Source of the DNA: Kutzneria sp044547355
Lineage (GTDB): Bacteria > Actinomycetota > Actinomycetes > Mycobacteriales > Pseudonocardiaceae
NCBI RefSeq assembly: GCF_044547355.1
Contig: NZ_JBIUAG010000013.1
Span: forward strand, 1-64,000
Length of the DNA stretch: 64,000 nt
Direction of reading: 5' to 3'
Program-made: the position numbers and the translations under genes
Notes under the pieces: generated by a model
What the model was told of the DNA's origin: nothing
The model's input: the letters and a program-made list of their open reading frames with translations, nothing else
Database searches by the model: none
In this document: piece after piece, positions 45,810 to 54,162 of the stretch
How positions within the stretch are numbered: the first letter of the stretch is position 1
How the letters are laid out: each line of letters opens with the position of its first letter

Positions 45810-46685
45810 TCAGGTGATGTCGCGGCGGCGGCTCATGTACCAGCCGCCGGCGGCGATGGCGGCGGCCCAGCCGGCGAAGATCAGGCCGCTGATCCACCAG
45901 TCGTACGCGCCCCGCGCGCCGGCCATGCTGCGCACGAGGTTCAGGGCGTCGTTCTGGAGCTCCTGGGTGAAGTACGGGCTGATGGTGGACACCTTGTCGA
46001 CGAACGTCTGCGCCGCGACGGAGCCGGTCAGGCCGTCGGCCGAGCCGTTGAGCAGGACGCCGGGCCAGTGGTCCGGCAGCCACAGGTCGATCAGGTTCTC
46101 GGCCAGCAGCGTGTACAGGACCAGCGAGATGACCGCCCCGATGGGGTTGCCGAACAGCGCGCCGACGCCCATGGCCAGCACCGTCCAGATCATGCACTCG
46201 AGGATCCCGGCCCCGGCCAGCTCCAGCCAGCTCACCGCGTCGGGCAGCTGCGGGGTGTGGGCGACCAGGACCGTGCCGATGCTGGCGACGCCGGTGATCA
46301 CGACGCCGAAGCCCAGGCCCCACAGCGCGTACGTGATCAGCTTTGCGCCGAGCACGCTGCCCCGGTTGGGCGCGGTCAGGTAGGTGGTGGTGATGGTCCG
46401 GCGGTTGATCTCGCCGGACAGCGCCAGCGCGCCGAACACGATCGGGAACAGCGCGCTGATGTTCACCGTGCGCGCGAAGATCAGCGTCGACCACGGCAGG
46501 TTGTTGATGTTGACCCGCAGCTCGCCGGCCACCGCCGACTGGTTGAACGAGTCGAGCAGCAGGCCGACCAGCCCGTTGCCGACGGTGCTCCACAGCGCGG
46601 CCAGCGCGACGGTCGGGATCAGCAGCGCCCACCACATTCTGGCGGTCAGGATCTTGCGGAACTCGGCGGAGATGAGCCGGCCCAT
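45810..46685 (-). CDS. ABC-2 type transporter permease
   Basis: This 291-residue membrane protein has about six helices and begins MGRLISAEFRKILTARMWW, the typical ABC-2 amphipathic entry helix. It partners the ATPase encoded directly upstream. The ATG overlaps the ATPase stop by one base. Substrate unknown: drug, lipid or polysaccharide export are all seen in this family. It is the last gene of the five-gene operon. Confidence 0.88.
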   Translation of the reverse strand: MGRLISAEFRKILTARMWWALLIPTVALAALWSTVGNGLVGLLLDSFNQSAVAGELRVNINNLPWSTLIFARTVNISALFPIVFGALALSGEINRRTITTTYLTAPNRGSVLGAKLITYALWGLGFGVVITGVASIGTVLVAHTPQLPDAVSWLELAGAGILECMIWTVLAMGVGALFGNPIGAVISLVLYTLLAENLIDLWLPDHWPGVLLNGSADGLTGSVAAQTFVDKVSTISPYFTQELQNDALNLVRSMAGARGAYDWWISGLIFAGWAAAIAAGGWYMSRRRDIT

Positions 46686-48052
46686 CAGGCGTTACCTCCA
46701 GAGCCGCCACCCGGCGGCTGCTCGGGCGGCGGGGCCGCCTGCTGCTGGTCCTGCGGCGGCGCATAAGGCTGGCCGCCGTACTGCTCGGGCGTGGTCGGCG
46801 GCGCGTAGCCCGACTGGTCCTGGGGCGCTGCGTACCCGCCGTACTGCTGGGGGTCGGCGGGCGGTGCGAAGGCGGACTGCTGTTGCTGGTCGGCCGGCGG
46901 CGCGTAGCCCGGGGTGTACCCGAACTGCTGCGGCGGGGCGTAACCCAGAGGCTGTTGGTACTGCTGGGGATCGGCCGGCGCTGCGTAGCCCTGCGGGGGC
47001 GTGCCCGGCACGGCGTAGCCAGGTGTGCCGTAGCCGGGAGCGCCGTAGCCGGGAGCGCCGTAGCCGGGAGCGCCGTAGCCAGGTGCGCTGTAGCCCTGGG
47101 TCGGCGGGCCGTAGCCGGGCGGGGCGCCGTAGGGGGACTGCTGGCCGGTGTACTGACCCTGGGTCAGCCGGAAGAACAGCTGCTCGAGGTCGACGTTCTC
47201 CTGCTGGATGTCGTACAGCGCGATGTTGGCGGCCATGGCCAGGTCGGCGACGGTCTTGCGGTCCACGCCGGTGATCGCCAGCCGGCCGTCCTGGGTCGGC
47301 TCGACGGCGTTGACGCCGGCCGCCTGGAGCGCGGCCACCAGCCCCTGCGGGTCGGAGGCCTGCACGAGCACCCGGCTCTGCTGGGACTGCCGCAGGTAGT
47401 CCAGCGAGCCCTGGTAGGCGGTCTGCCCGCGGCTGATGATCACGACCTGGTCCACGGTCTGCTCGACCTCGGCCAGCAGGTGGCTGGAGATCAGCACCGT
47501 CCGCCCGCTGCGGGCGTAGGACTGCAGGAAGGCCCGCAGCCAGGCGATGCCCTCCGGGTCGAGGCCGTTGGCCGGCTCGTCGAGCACCAGCACCTGGGGG
47601 TCGCCGAGCAGCGCGGTGGCCAGGGCGAGCCGCTGCTTCATGCCCAGCGAGAAGCCGCCCACGCCCCGCCCGCCGGCCTCGGCCAGCCCGACCAGCTCCA
47701 GCACCTGGTCGGCCCGCTGGTCGGGCACGCCCATCGCGGCGGCGTACACGCGCAGGTGGTTGCGGGCGCTGCGGCTGGGGTGGAAGCCCTGGGCCTCCAG
47801 CACCGCGCCGACCACCCGGCCCGGGTTGCCGAGCTGGTCGAACGGCAGGCCGTTGATCGTCGACACGCCGGCGGTCGGCCGCACCAGGCCCAGCAGCATG
47901 CGCAGCGTGGTGGTCTTGCCGGCCCCGTTCGGGCCGAGGAAGCCGGTGACCGAACCCGGCTCCACGGTGAAGCTGAGGTTGTTGACCGCGATGATCGGCC
48001 CGAACTGTTTGCTCAGGCCCTGCACCACGATGCGGCCACTGCCGTCGTGCAC
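46685..48052 (-). CDS. ABC transporter ATPase with long Q/P/G/Y-rich disordered tail
   Basis: This 455-residue protein has an ATPase domain (1-300) with Walker A GPNGAGKTTT at about 40, FSLGMKQRL signature, Walker B VLVLDEP and VLISSHLLAE. Residues 301-455 are low complexity: tandem GYGAP units, then Gln/Pro/Ala/Tyr-rich sequence ending in PPPEQPPGGGSGGNA. The family normally ends near residue 300-310, so the tail is an addition. The GTG at 48050-48052 is chosen for GGGAGGA five bases upstream; a longer form from 48094 is possible. Confidence 0.9.
   Translation of the reverse strand: MHDGSGRIVVQGLSKQFGPIIAVNNLSFTVEPGSVTGFLGPNGAGKTTTLRMLLGLVRPTAGVSTINGLPFDQLGNPGRVVGAVLEAQGFHPSRSARNHLRVYAAAMGVPDQRADQVLELVGLAEAGGRGVGGFSLGMKQRLALATALLGDPQVLVLDEPANGLDPEGIAWLRAFLQSYARSGRTVLISSHLLAEVEQTVDQVVIISRGQTAYQGSLDYLRQSQQSRVLVQASDPQGLVAALQAAGVNAVEPTQDGRLAITGVDRKTVADLAMAANIALYDIQQENVDLEQLFFRLTQGQYTGQQSPYGAPPGYGPPTQGYSAPGYGAPGYGAPGYGAPGYGTPGYAVPGTPPQGYAAPADPQQYQQPLGYAPPQQFGYTPGYAPPADQQQQSAFAPPADPQQYGGYAAPQDQSGYAPPTTPEQYGGQPYAPPQDQQQAAPPPEQPPGGGSGGNA
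47011..47100. repeat. 15-bp tandem repeats encoding the GYGAP units
   Basis: About five to six copies of a 15-bp unit (GCCGTAGCCGGGAGC on the plus strand), some identical, lie inside the ATPase tail. In-frame length change by slippage is likely. Confidence 0.8.
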
Positions 48053-48097
48053 GTGATTCCTCCCGGTAGCGGTGCGATCGGGTGCCCTGGTCATACC

Positions 48098-48973
48098 CTA
48101 TTGCTCGGCTTCGCGCCGCAGGATCGCCAGCTGATCCAGCAGATATGTGACGACCCCGTCATCGTCGTTGGCCCCGGTCACGACCGAGGCGGCCGCCCGG
48201 ACTTCGGGCTGGGCGTTGGCCGGCGCGACGCGGCGGTCGGCGACGGCGAACATCGGCAGGTCGTTGACGTGGTCGCCGCACGCGGTGATCTCGCCGGCCA
48301 GGCCGAGCCGGTGGCGCAACTCCAGGATGGCCGCGCCCTTGGTGGCCAGTGGGCTCTGCACCACGACCTCGGACCAGCCCGGGCTGTAGGCGTTCAGCGC
48401 GGCCCACACCCGCGCGCCCTCGCCGACGGCGGCCTGCACGGTCGCGGCGACGCCGGCCGCCTCGTCGTCCGGCACGTACGAGCAGAGCATGACGACCTGT
48501 TCCCGGTCGGCGACCGCGTGCAGGTCGGCGGTCTCGGTCAGCCGCGGGTCGGCGTACCGGCGCTTCTCGGCGATGAACCAGCCGGCCCCGGTGTTGAGCT
48601 CGGGGCCGAAGTGCACCCGGTCCCGCGCGCCGTCCCAGGTGGTCACGATGGGGTCGCCGAGCAGCTCGACGGCCTTGCCGGCGGTCGCCGCGTCCAGCGC
48701 GTTGGTGATCAGGTGTTCGCCGGTGCGCAGGTCGGAGATGTACGCCCCGTTGTGCTCGATGACCGGCAGGCGCAGGTCGACGCCCGGCAGCATGGGCCGC
48801 ATCGCGGCCGTGCTGCGCGCGCTGGCCACGGTCACCGCGACGCCGGCCGCGACCAGGGCGTTGAGCCCGTCGCGGGCGGCGTCGGACAGCGACGTGTCCG
48901 ACCGCAGCAGCGTGCCGTCCAGGTCGCAGACCAGCAGGTGTCCCGGTGCCGTCAGCCAGCTCACCGGTCCCAT
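48098..48973 (-). CDS. HAD-superfamily (Cof-type) hydrolase
   Basis: This 291-residue phosphatase of the Cof/HAD-IIB type has motif I LLVCDLDGTLL, motif II VTVASARS, a cap domain (about 85-200) and motif III/IV ATKGAAIL plus GDHVNDLPMF. Probable sugar-phosphate or cofactor phosphatase. The ATG at 48971-48973 or the GTG three codons later are both plausible. It lies 11 bases downstream of the hypothetical gene and 45 bases before the ABC ATPase, within one operon. Confidence 0.85.
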   Translation of the reverse strand: MGPVSWLTAPGHLLVCDLDGTLLRSDTSLSDAARDGLNALVAAGVAVTVASARSTAAMRPMLPGVDLRLPVIEHNGAYISDLRTGEHLITNALDAATAGKAVELLGDPIVTTWDGARDRVHFGPELNTGAGWFIAEKRRYADPRLTETADLHAVADREQVVMLCSYVPDDEAAGVAATVQAAVGEGARVWAALNAYSPGWSEVVVQSPLATKGAAILELRHRLGLAGEITACGDHVNDLPMFAVADRRVAPANAQPEVRAAASVVTGANDDDGVVTYLLDQLAILRREAEQ

Positions 48974-48984
48974 CCTGCCCGGTT

Positions 48985-49842
48985 TCACTGGGAAGCCGGC
49001 GACCCCTGCCAGTAGTCCTCCAGCACCCGGCGCATCTCCTCGGTCTCCGCGTCCGGCTGGCCGAGCAGCTCGAACCGCGGCGGCACCACCCCGCTCACCA
49101 GCGGCGGCTGGTCGGCCAGCGGGGCGGTCTCGTCCGGCGCGGGCAGCGGCGGCAGGGCCGGCAGCACGCCGCCGAACGCGCCGATCGGGTCCAGGCGGGC
49201 CAGCGCCGGGGCGTCCGGCCGGTCCGTGTACTCGCTGGGCGCCGGCCAGGTCGGGTCGTCGACGATGTGCACGGTCGCGAACGGCCCGGAGCTGGCGATC
49301 GCCGGCGGCTGCATGACCGGCGGCGGCGCGACCGCCGCGTACACCGGAGCCGCCGGCAGCGCCGGCAGCTCCACGGTCATCTCCGACGGCACCTCGGGCG
49401 GCAGCGTCATCATCGGCTGGGACATCATCGGCTGGGCCGTCGCCGGCCGGGCCGCCGCCGGCAGCGGACGAGTGCGCACGCCCTGCACCGCGGTGCCGTC
49501 GGCCTGCTTGCTGTGCCTGCCGCCGCGGCGGAACAGCATGCGCAGCCCGCCGCCGCTGGGCCGCGGGGGCGGCGTGCCCTCGCCGATCAGGTGCTGGTGG
49601 GCCAGCAGCCACACCTTGCACGGCCACCGCCGCTTGCGCAGCCGTCCGGGGCAGGCCCGGCACCGGCCGTCCTCATCGGCGGTGTGCACCTCCAGCAGCA
49701 GCCGCCAGCCGTCGGCCAGCCGCTGCAACTCGGCCCGGGCCAGCGGGGCCAGCGTGCCGGCGCTGGTCTGCTCGGCGGCCTGGTCCAGCGCGGCGAGCCG
49801 GCGCAGCACCGCCCGCCGCATCCCGTCGTCGACCGCGCTCAT
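48985..49842 (-). CDS. Hypothetical protein with Cys cluster and disordered Pro/Ala region (285 residues)
   Basis: The N-terminal 85 residues are helical with a conserved-looking CRACPGRLRKRRWPC cluster (two CxxC-like elements). The remainder is Pro/Ala/Met-rich and probably disordered, with a short acidic C-terminus. The Cys motif suggests a small zinc site. The ATG at 49840-49842 overlaps the upstream stop (ATGA). It belongs to the same operon as the HAD and ABC genes. No known family recognised. Confidence 0.65.
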   Translation of the reverse strand: MSAVDDGMRRAVLRRLAALDQAAEQTSAGTLAPLARAELQRLADGWRLLLEVHTADEDGRCRACPGRLRKRRWPCKVWLLAHQHLIGEGTPPPRPSGGGLRMLFRRGGRHSKQADGTAVQGVRTRPLPAAARPATAQPMMSQPMMTLPPEVPSEMTVELPALPAAPVYAAVAPPPVMQPPAIASSGPFATVHIVDDPTWPAPSEYTDRPDAPALARLDPIGAFGGVLPALPPLPAPDETAPLADQPPLVSGVVPPRFELLGQPDAETEEMRRVLEDYWQGSPASQ

Positions 49843-50123
49843 TCGGCCAGACCCACGTCGGGCCGGCCCGGCCGGCCCAGATCCGCGGTGTGGCCGGGCT
49901 CGTCTGCTCCGTCGACGTCGATGCCGTCCACCTCGATCTGGTCCAGGGTGCCGGCGGCCCGGTCCAGGGCGTGGTGCAGCCGCCGGGTCTGCTGCGGGGA
50001 CAGCACCGCCGTCTCGCCGGGCGGCGCGACCAGCAGCACGCGGTCGGGCTCGACGAGCACGGTCATGGCCCGGTCCCGGCCGAACGGGTCCCGGCAGTCC
50101 ACCCACCAACGGGGTTCACTCAT
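49839..50123 (-). CDS. Hypothetical protein, 94 residues
   Basis: The first gene of the five-gene leftward operon. It is a small beta-rich N-terminal domain (PRWWVDCRDPFGRDRAM...VLLVAPPGETAVL) with an acidic C-terminal tail. The ATG at 50121-50123 has a weak GGAG upstream. Its stop overlaps the next start by four bases. No domain recognised; coding potential is supported by the operon structure. Confidence 0.6.
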   Translation of the reverse strand: MSEPRWWVDCRDPFGRDRAMTVLVEPDRVLLVAPPGETAVLSPQQTRRLHHALDRAAGTLDQIEVDGIDVDGADEPGHTADLGRPGRPDVGLAE

Positions 50124-50298
50124 CAGACATCTCCGTCAGGCTCCACGGGGTGCCACGTGCAGGCGAGCAGGGCTGGCGGCACACACCCGTCACACATCGG
50201 CCGATCGGGGCAGTTCGCACAGTCTGCGAGGCAGGGTTTCACCCGTTCGCACGCTCGTTCACCCGTTCGAGTGGCGGCAAACAAGATTTTTTCGACGG

Positions 50299-50398
50299 AT
50301 CTGGGTCAAACATGAGGCAAATCGGCGGCCGAGCCCCTAAGCTGTTCTCGGCGGCCCGCTCCCAGTGACCCCCAGGCTGGTTGAGCGGGCCGCTCTTT
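50299..50398 (+). ncRNA. Probable 6C-type actinobacterial small RNA
   Basis: The 50124-50545 gap lacks a clear gene but contains two adjacent hairpins with C-rich loops. The first is GCCGAG...CTCGGC (50330-50352) with loop starting CCCC. The second is GCGGCCCGCTC (50351-50361) pairing with GAGCGGGCCGC (50383-50393) around a GACCCCC loop and followed by TCTTTC. This two-hairpin, C-loop layout ending in a terminator fits the 6C RNA family (B11 in M. tuberculosis). An 18-codon open frame (50312-50368) overlaps it and is probably fortuitous. Boundaries are approximate. Confidence 0.6.
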
Positions 50399-50545
50399 CA
50401 TGTCTGGGCATGGTTCCACGTTCACGGCCCGTTCTCCTCTCCCTGCCCCGATCTCGGCGGGACCACCTTCCTGAATCCCTCGACGGAACTTCCCTCGCCC
50501 GCTAAATTGTGGGTATATCCCATCTCTTTCGATTCGGGGGGTCCG

Positions 50546-51709
50546 ATGAGAGTCCTGGTCACCGCTTCACCCGGCCTCGGCCACATGCTGCCGATGGTGT
50601 CGATCTCCTGGGCGCTGCGCGCCGCCGGCCACGAGGTGCTGCTGGCCATGGCCGGTAGCAACGCCCAGCACGTGCCGATGCTGGCCGCGTCCGGCCTGCA
50701 CGTGGTGGAGACGCAGCCCTACGAGTCGTTCGTGCGGCTGATGAACGCGGCCCGCGACGGCATGGACATCAAGGCGATACAGAAGATGATGCGCGAGGCG
50801 GCCCGGGGCGGTGACTCCGAGAAGCTGACGAGCTTCGGCGTCCGCCTGTTCGCCCCGCAGTCCGACATCGTCGCCGACAACGTGGTGGCAGTCGCCGACG
50901 AATGGCGGCCCGACCTGGTGGTGCACTCGCCGATGGAGGGCGCCGGTCCGCTGGCGGCGGCCAAGCACGGCGTGCCCGCGGTCGAGCAGGCGTTCGGGCT
51001 GCACAGCTCCGAGACCGCGCACGCCCAGATCGCCGAGGTGCTGGCCGACACCTACCGCCGGCACGGCGTGGACGGCCCGCCGTCCCGGCACGCGCTGCTC
51101 AACGTGGCGCCACCGAGCATGGGCAGCCCCGACGCGGGATGGCCGATGCGGTACGTGCCGTTCAACGGCGGCGGTCAGCTGCCGGACTGGCTGCTGCGCA
51201 CGCCGGATCGGCCTCGGGTGATCGTCACATTGGGCACGGTCATCCCCGGCTTCGTGGGCCTCGGCCCGGTGCGGTGGCTGACCGACGTGGCCGGCGACCT
51301 CGACGCCGAGTTCGTGGTCACGCTCGACGACGCGGCGGCCGAGGAGCTGGGCGCGCTGCCGGGCAACGTGCGCCCCGTGTCGTACACGCCGCTGAACGCG
51401 CTGCTGGCCACCAGCACCGCGATCGTGCACCACGGTGGTTCCGGCTCCACCATGACCTCGCTGGCCATGGGCGTGCCGCAACTGGTGGTTCCGCAGGGGG
51501 CCGACCAGTTCAACAATGCCCACGAGGTGGCCAAGCGCGGCGCCGGCTTCGAGGTCGACACCGAGATCTCCCCGGTCGGCCCGGAGGACCTGAGCCGGCT
51601 GTTGACCGACGCCTCGCTGGCCGCCGCGGCGGCCGAGGTCAAGGCCGAGATCGCCGCCCGGCCGGCGCCGGCCGAACTCGTGTCCCGACTCGAAGAACTG
51701 GTGGGCTGA
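50546..51709 (+). CDS. GT1-family glycosyltransferase (first of three)
   Basis: This 387-residue GT-B enzyme of the macrolide/glycopeptide glycosyltransferase branch has an N-terminal acceptor half beginning MRVLVTASPGLGHMLPMVS and a C-terminal donor half with RVIVTLGTV, HHGGSGSTMTSLAMGVPQLVVPQ and DQFNNA. It would transfer a nucleotide-activated (often dTDP-deoxy) sugar to a natural product or lipid. The ATG at 50546 follows GGGGGGT. It is five bases from the next gene. No polyketide or peptide synthase is in the window. Confidence 0.88.
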   Translation: MRVLVTASPGLGHMLPMVSISWALRAAGHEVLLAMAGSNAQHVPMLAASGLHVVETQPYESFVRLMNAARDGMDIKAIQKMMREAARGGDSEKLTSFGVRLFAPQSDIVADNVVAVADEWRPDLVVHSPMEGAGPLAAAKHGVPAVEQAFGLHSSETAHAQIAEVLADTYRRHGVDGPPSRHALLNVAPPSMGSPDAGWPMRYVPFNGGGQLPDWLLRTPDRPRVIVTLGTVIPGFVGLGPVRWLTDVAGDLDAEFVVTLDDAAAEELGALPGNVRPVSYTPLNALLATSTAIVHHGGSGSTMTSLAMGVPQLVVPQGADQFNNAHEVAKRGAGFEVDTEISPVGPEDLSRLLTDASLAAAAAEVKAEIAARPAPAELVSRLEELVG

Positions 51710-51714
51710 AGCCG

Positions 51715-52863
51715 ATGCGCGTGCTCGTCACCGCCCTGTCCGGCCACGGGCACCTCTTCCCGCTGGTCACGACCGCGTGGGCGCTGCGCTCGGCCGGCCA
51801 CGAGGTGCTGTTCGCCACCGCCGGCGACATGACCGCGGTCAAGGCCACCGGCCTGCACTCCTACGACGTCGCGCCCGGCATGGACATGAGCCGGCTGGTC
51901 GGCGACAACGTCGCCCAGGCGTTCCGCAGCACGACCAGCGGACGCCGGCCCGACCTCGGCGGCGACCTGCGCGACCACCCGGCGTTCCGACTGTTCCACG
52001 GCCTGGCCGAGGGCATGGTGGACGGCCTGGTGGCGCTGGCCCGGGACTGGCGGCCGGACCTGGTGGTCTACGAGTCGATGAACGTCATCGGCCTGCTGGC
52101 CGCGCGGATCGCCGGGGCCGGGTCGGTGGCCCACGCGATCGGCGTCTCGCACAGCCGGCAGATCATGGCCGGCTTCGGGGCCTTCCAACTGGACATCTTC
52201 CAGCGCTTCGGGGTCGACGAGATGCCCGAGCCGGACGTGTACCTGGACGTGACGCCGCCGAGCATGAAGCCGGCGCCGGACGGCTGGCCCCTGCGGTACG
52301 TGCCGTTCAACGGCGGCGGCCAGCTGCCGGGCTGGCTGACCAGTCGTCCGGAGCGGCCGCGGATCACCGTCACGCTGGGCACGGTCGCGCCGCTGATGAC
52401 CGGCATCGGGCCGGTGCAACGGATCGCCACGGCGGCGGCGAAGGTCGACGCCGAGTTCGTGGTGGCGTTGGGCGCCAATGCCGACACCTCCTCGCTGACC
52501 GAGTTGCCGGACAACGTCCGCCTGGTCGGCTACGTGCCGCTCGGCCCGCTGCTGGCCACCAGCGCGGCGGTGGTGCACCACGGTGGCGCCGGCACCACGC
52601 TCACCACACTGGACGCGGGCGTGCCGCAGATCGTGGTGCCCCAGGGGGCCGACGGGCCGGCCAACGCCGCGGCGGTCGCCGCCGCAGGGTGCGGTCTCGA
52701 CGTGACCGAAGACGAGCTGGACGCCCGGCTGCTCGAGCGGCTGCTCGCCGACGACTCGCTGCGGTCCGACGCGGAGCGGATCCGGGCCGAGATGCGCGCC
52801 ATGCCGTCTCCGGCCGCGGTGGCCGATCGGCTGACTAAGAATTTCGGTGGACAGAACTCTTAG
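51715..52863 (+). CDS. GT1-family glycosyltransferase (second of three)
   Basis: This 382-residue paralogue of its neighbours starts MRVLVTALSGHGHLFPLVT. Donor motif HHGGAGTTLTTLDAGVPQIV, but the following PQGAD-GPANA differs from the DQFxNA seen in the other two, which may change donor binding. Paralogues share RYVPFNGGG before the donor half, consistent with tandem duplication. ATG at 51715, coupled to the first gene. Confidence 0.88.
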   Translation: MRVLVTALSGHGHLFPLVTTAWALRSAGHEVLFATAGDMTAVKATGLHSYDVAPGMDMSRLVGDNVAQAFRSTTSGRRPDLGGDLRDHPAFRLFHGLAEGMVDGLVALARDWRPDLVVYESMNVIGLLAARIAGAGSVAHAIGVSHSRQIMAGFGAFQLDIFQRFGVDEMPEPDVYLDVTPPSMKPAPDGWPLRYVPFNGGGQLPGWLTSRPERPRITVTLGTVAPLMTGIGPVQRIATAAAKVDAEFVVALGANADTSSLTELPDNVRLVGYVPLGPLLATSAAVVHHGGAGTTLTTLDAGVPQIVVPQGADGPANAAAVAAAGCGLDVTEDELDARLLERLLADDSLRSDAERIRAEMRAMPSPAAVADRLTKNFGGQNS

Positions 52864-52904
52864 TTGGCGAGTTAAATGGTCGGCATCTGAGGGAGGGAAC
52901 AGCC

Positions 52905-54047
52905 ATGCGTCTTCTTGTCACCACGTCCCCGGGACTGGGGCACATCCTGCCGACCATCTCGCTGGCCCACGCGGCCCGCGCCGCCGGGCACGAGGTGCTC
53001 TACGCGGCCGGCGGCAGCGTAGAGGCGGTGTCCGCCGCCGGGCTGCAGATCGTGGACGCCTCGCCCGGCACCGACTACATGCAGATCTTCGCCACGGTCG
53101 GCGGCCGGGTGCGGGAGGAACTGGCCGCCGCCCGCGACGACCTGGGGCGGACCATGGAGGTCGCGCTGCGCATGTTCGCCAAGGTCTCCGAGCCGACGCT
53201 GGAGACCGTGGTGCGGGTCGCCGAGAAGTGGCAGCCCGATGTCGTCGTGCACACGCCCATGCAGGCCGCCGGGCCGCTGGCCGCGGCCAAGCTCGGTGTG
53301 CCGCTGGTGGCGCTGGAGTTGGGCATGGGCCACAGTCGCGTGCGGCCGGATCTGCGCCACGCGACGTACGAAGAGCTGCGTGAGCACTTCGAGCGGCACG
53401 GCGTGGCCGAGGTGCAGAACCCCGCGGTGCGGATCAGTGTCACGCCGCCGAGCGTGCGGGGCGGGGAGGAGCTGCCCGACGACGCGTGGGCCATGCGGTA
53501 CGTGCCGTACAACGGCGGTTCCGTGGTGCCGGAGTGGCTGCTGGACAAGCCGGCGCGCCGCCGTGTGCTGATCACGCTCGGCACCGTCGTGCCGTCGTTC
53601 GGCCTGGGCGTCGTCGAGCCGATCGTCGCCGCGGCCGGCAAGGTGGACGCGGAGTTCGTGCTGGCGCTGGGCAACGTGGACATCTCCTCGCTGGGCGAGC
53701 TGCCGGACAACGTCCGCCCAGTCGGCTACCTGCCGCTCGGGGTGCTGCTGTCCTCGTGCGACGCGGCGATCCACCACGGCGGCGCGGGCACCACCATGAC
53801 CATCGTGGACGCCGGCGTCCCGCAGATCGTGGTGCCGCAGGCCGCGGACCAGTTCATCAACGCGGACACCGTGCAGGCCAACGGCCTCGGGCAGCGGGCC
53901 ACCGTGGCCGACGTGGACGTCGAGCTGATCGAGCGGCTGCTGGGCGACGAGCAGTGGCGGGACAACGCCGCGCGGCTGCGCGGGGAGCTGCACGCCATGC
54001 CGTCCCCGGTCGAGGTGGTGGAGCGCCTGTCCGGTTTCGTCGGCTGA
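52905..54047 (+). CDS. GT1-family glycosyltransferase (third of three)
   Basis: This 380-residue paralogue starts MRLLVTTSPGLGHILPTIS, with RYVPYNGGS, VLITLGTVVPSFGLG, HHGGAGTTMTIVDAGVPQIV and DQFINADTV. The order, spacing (41 bases after the second gene) and shared motifs indicate one three-gene operon. GGGAGGGA precedes the ATG. A large palindromic terminator follows. Confidence 0.88.
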   Translation: MRLLVTTSPGLGHILPTISLAHAARAAGHEVLYAAGGSVEAVSAAGLQIVDASPGTDYMQIFATVGGRVREELAAARDDLGRTMEVALRMFAKVSEPTLETVVRVAEKWQPDVVVHTPMQAAGPLAAAKLGVPLVALELGMGHSRVRPDLRHATYEELREHFERHGVAEVQNPAVRISVTPPSVRGGEELPDDAWAMRYVPYNGGSVVPEWLLDKPARRRVLITLGTVVPSFGLGVVEPIVAAAGKVDAEFVLALGNVDISSLGELPDNVRPVGYLPLGVLLSSCDAAIHHGGAGTTMTIVDAGVPQIVVPQAADQFINADTVQANGLGQRATVADVDVELIERLLGDEQWRDNAARLRGELHAMPSPVEVVERLSGFVG

Positions 54048-54076
54048 GAACCCAGCGGTGCGTCAGCCACTGACGC

Positions 54077-54125
54077 TTGGAATGCGCCTTTCCTCCACTC
54101 GGAGTGGAGGAAAGGCGCATTCCAA
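54077..54125. terminator. 24-bp perfect inverted repeat between convergent genes
   Basis: The arms 54077-54100 and 54102-54125 are fully complementary. It is placed to end both the glycosyltransferase operon and the protease transcript. Confidence 0.9.
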
Positions 54126-54162
54126 ACGGTGAAACACCGGTTCCTGGGGGTGAAGGAGGGGG

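Noticed and set aside
50312..50368. An 18-codon frame (MRQIGGRAPKLFSAARSQ) before the glycosyltransferases
   Set aside because: It lies inside the two-hairpin candidate small RNA and has no ribosome-binding site; treated as fortuitous.
50546..54047. A secondary-metabolite gene cluster
   Set aside because: Only glycosyltransferases are present; no synthase, tailoring oxidase or deoxysugar set lies within the window.
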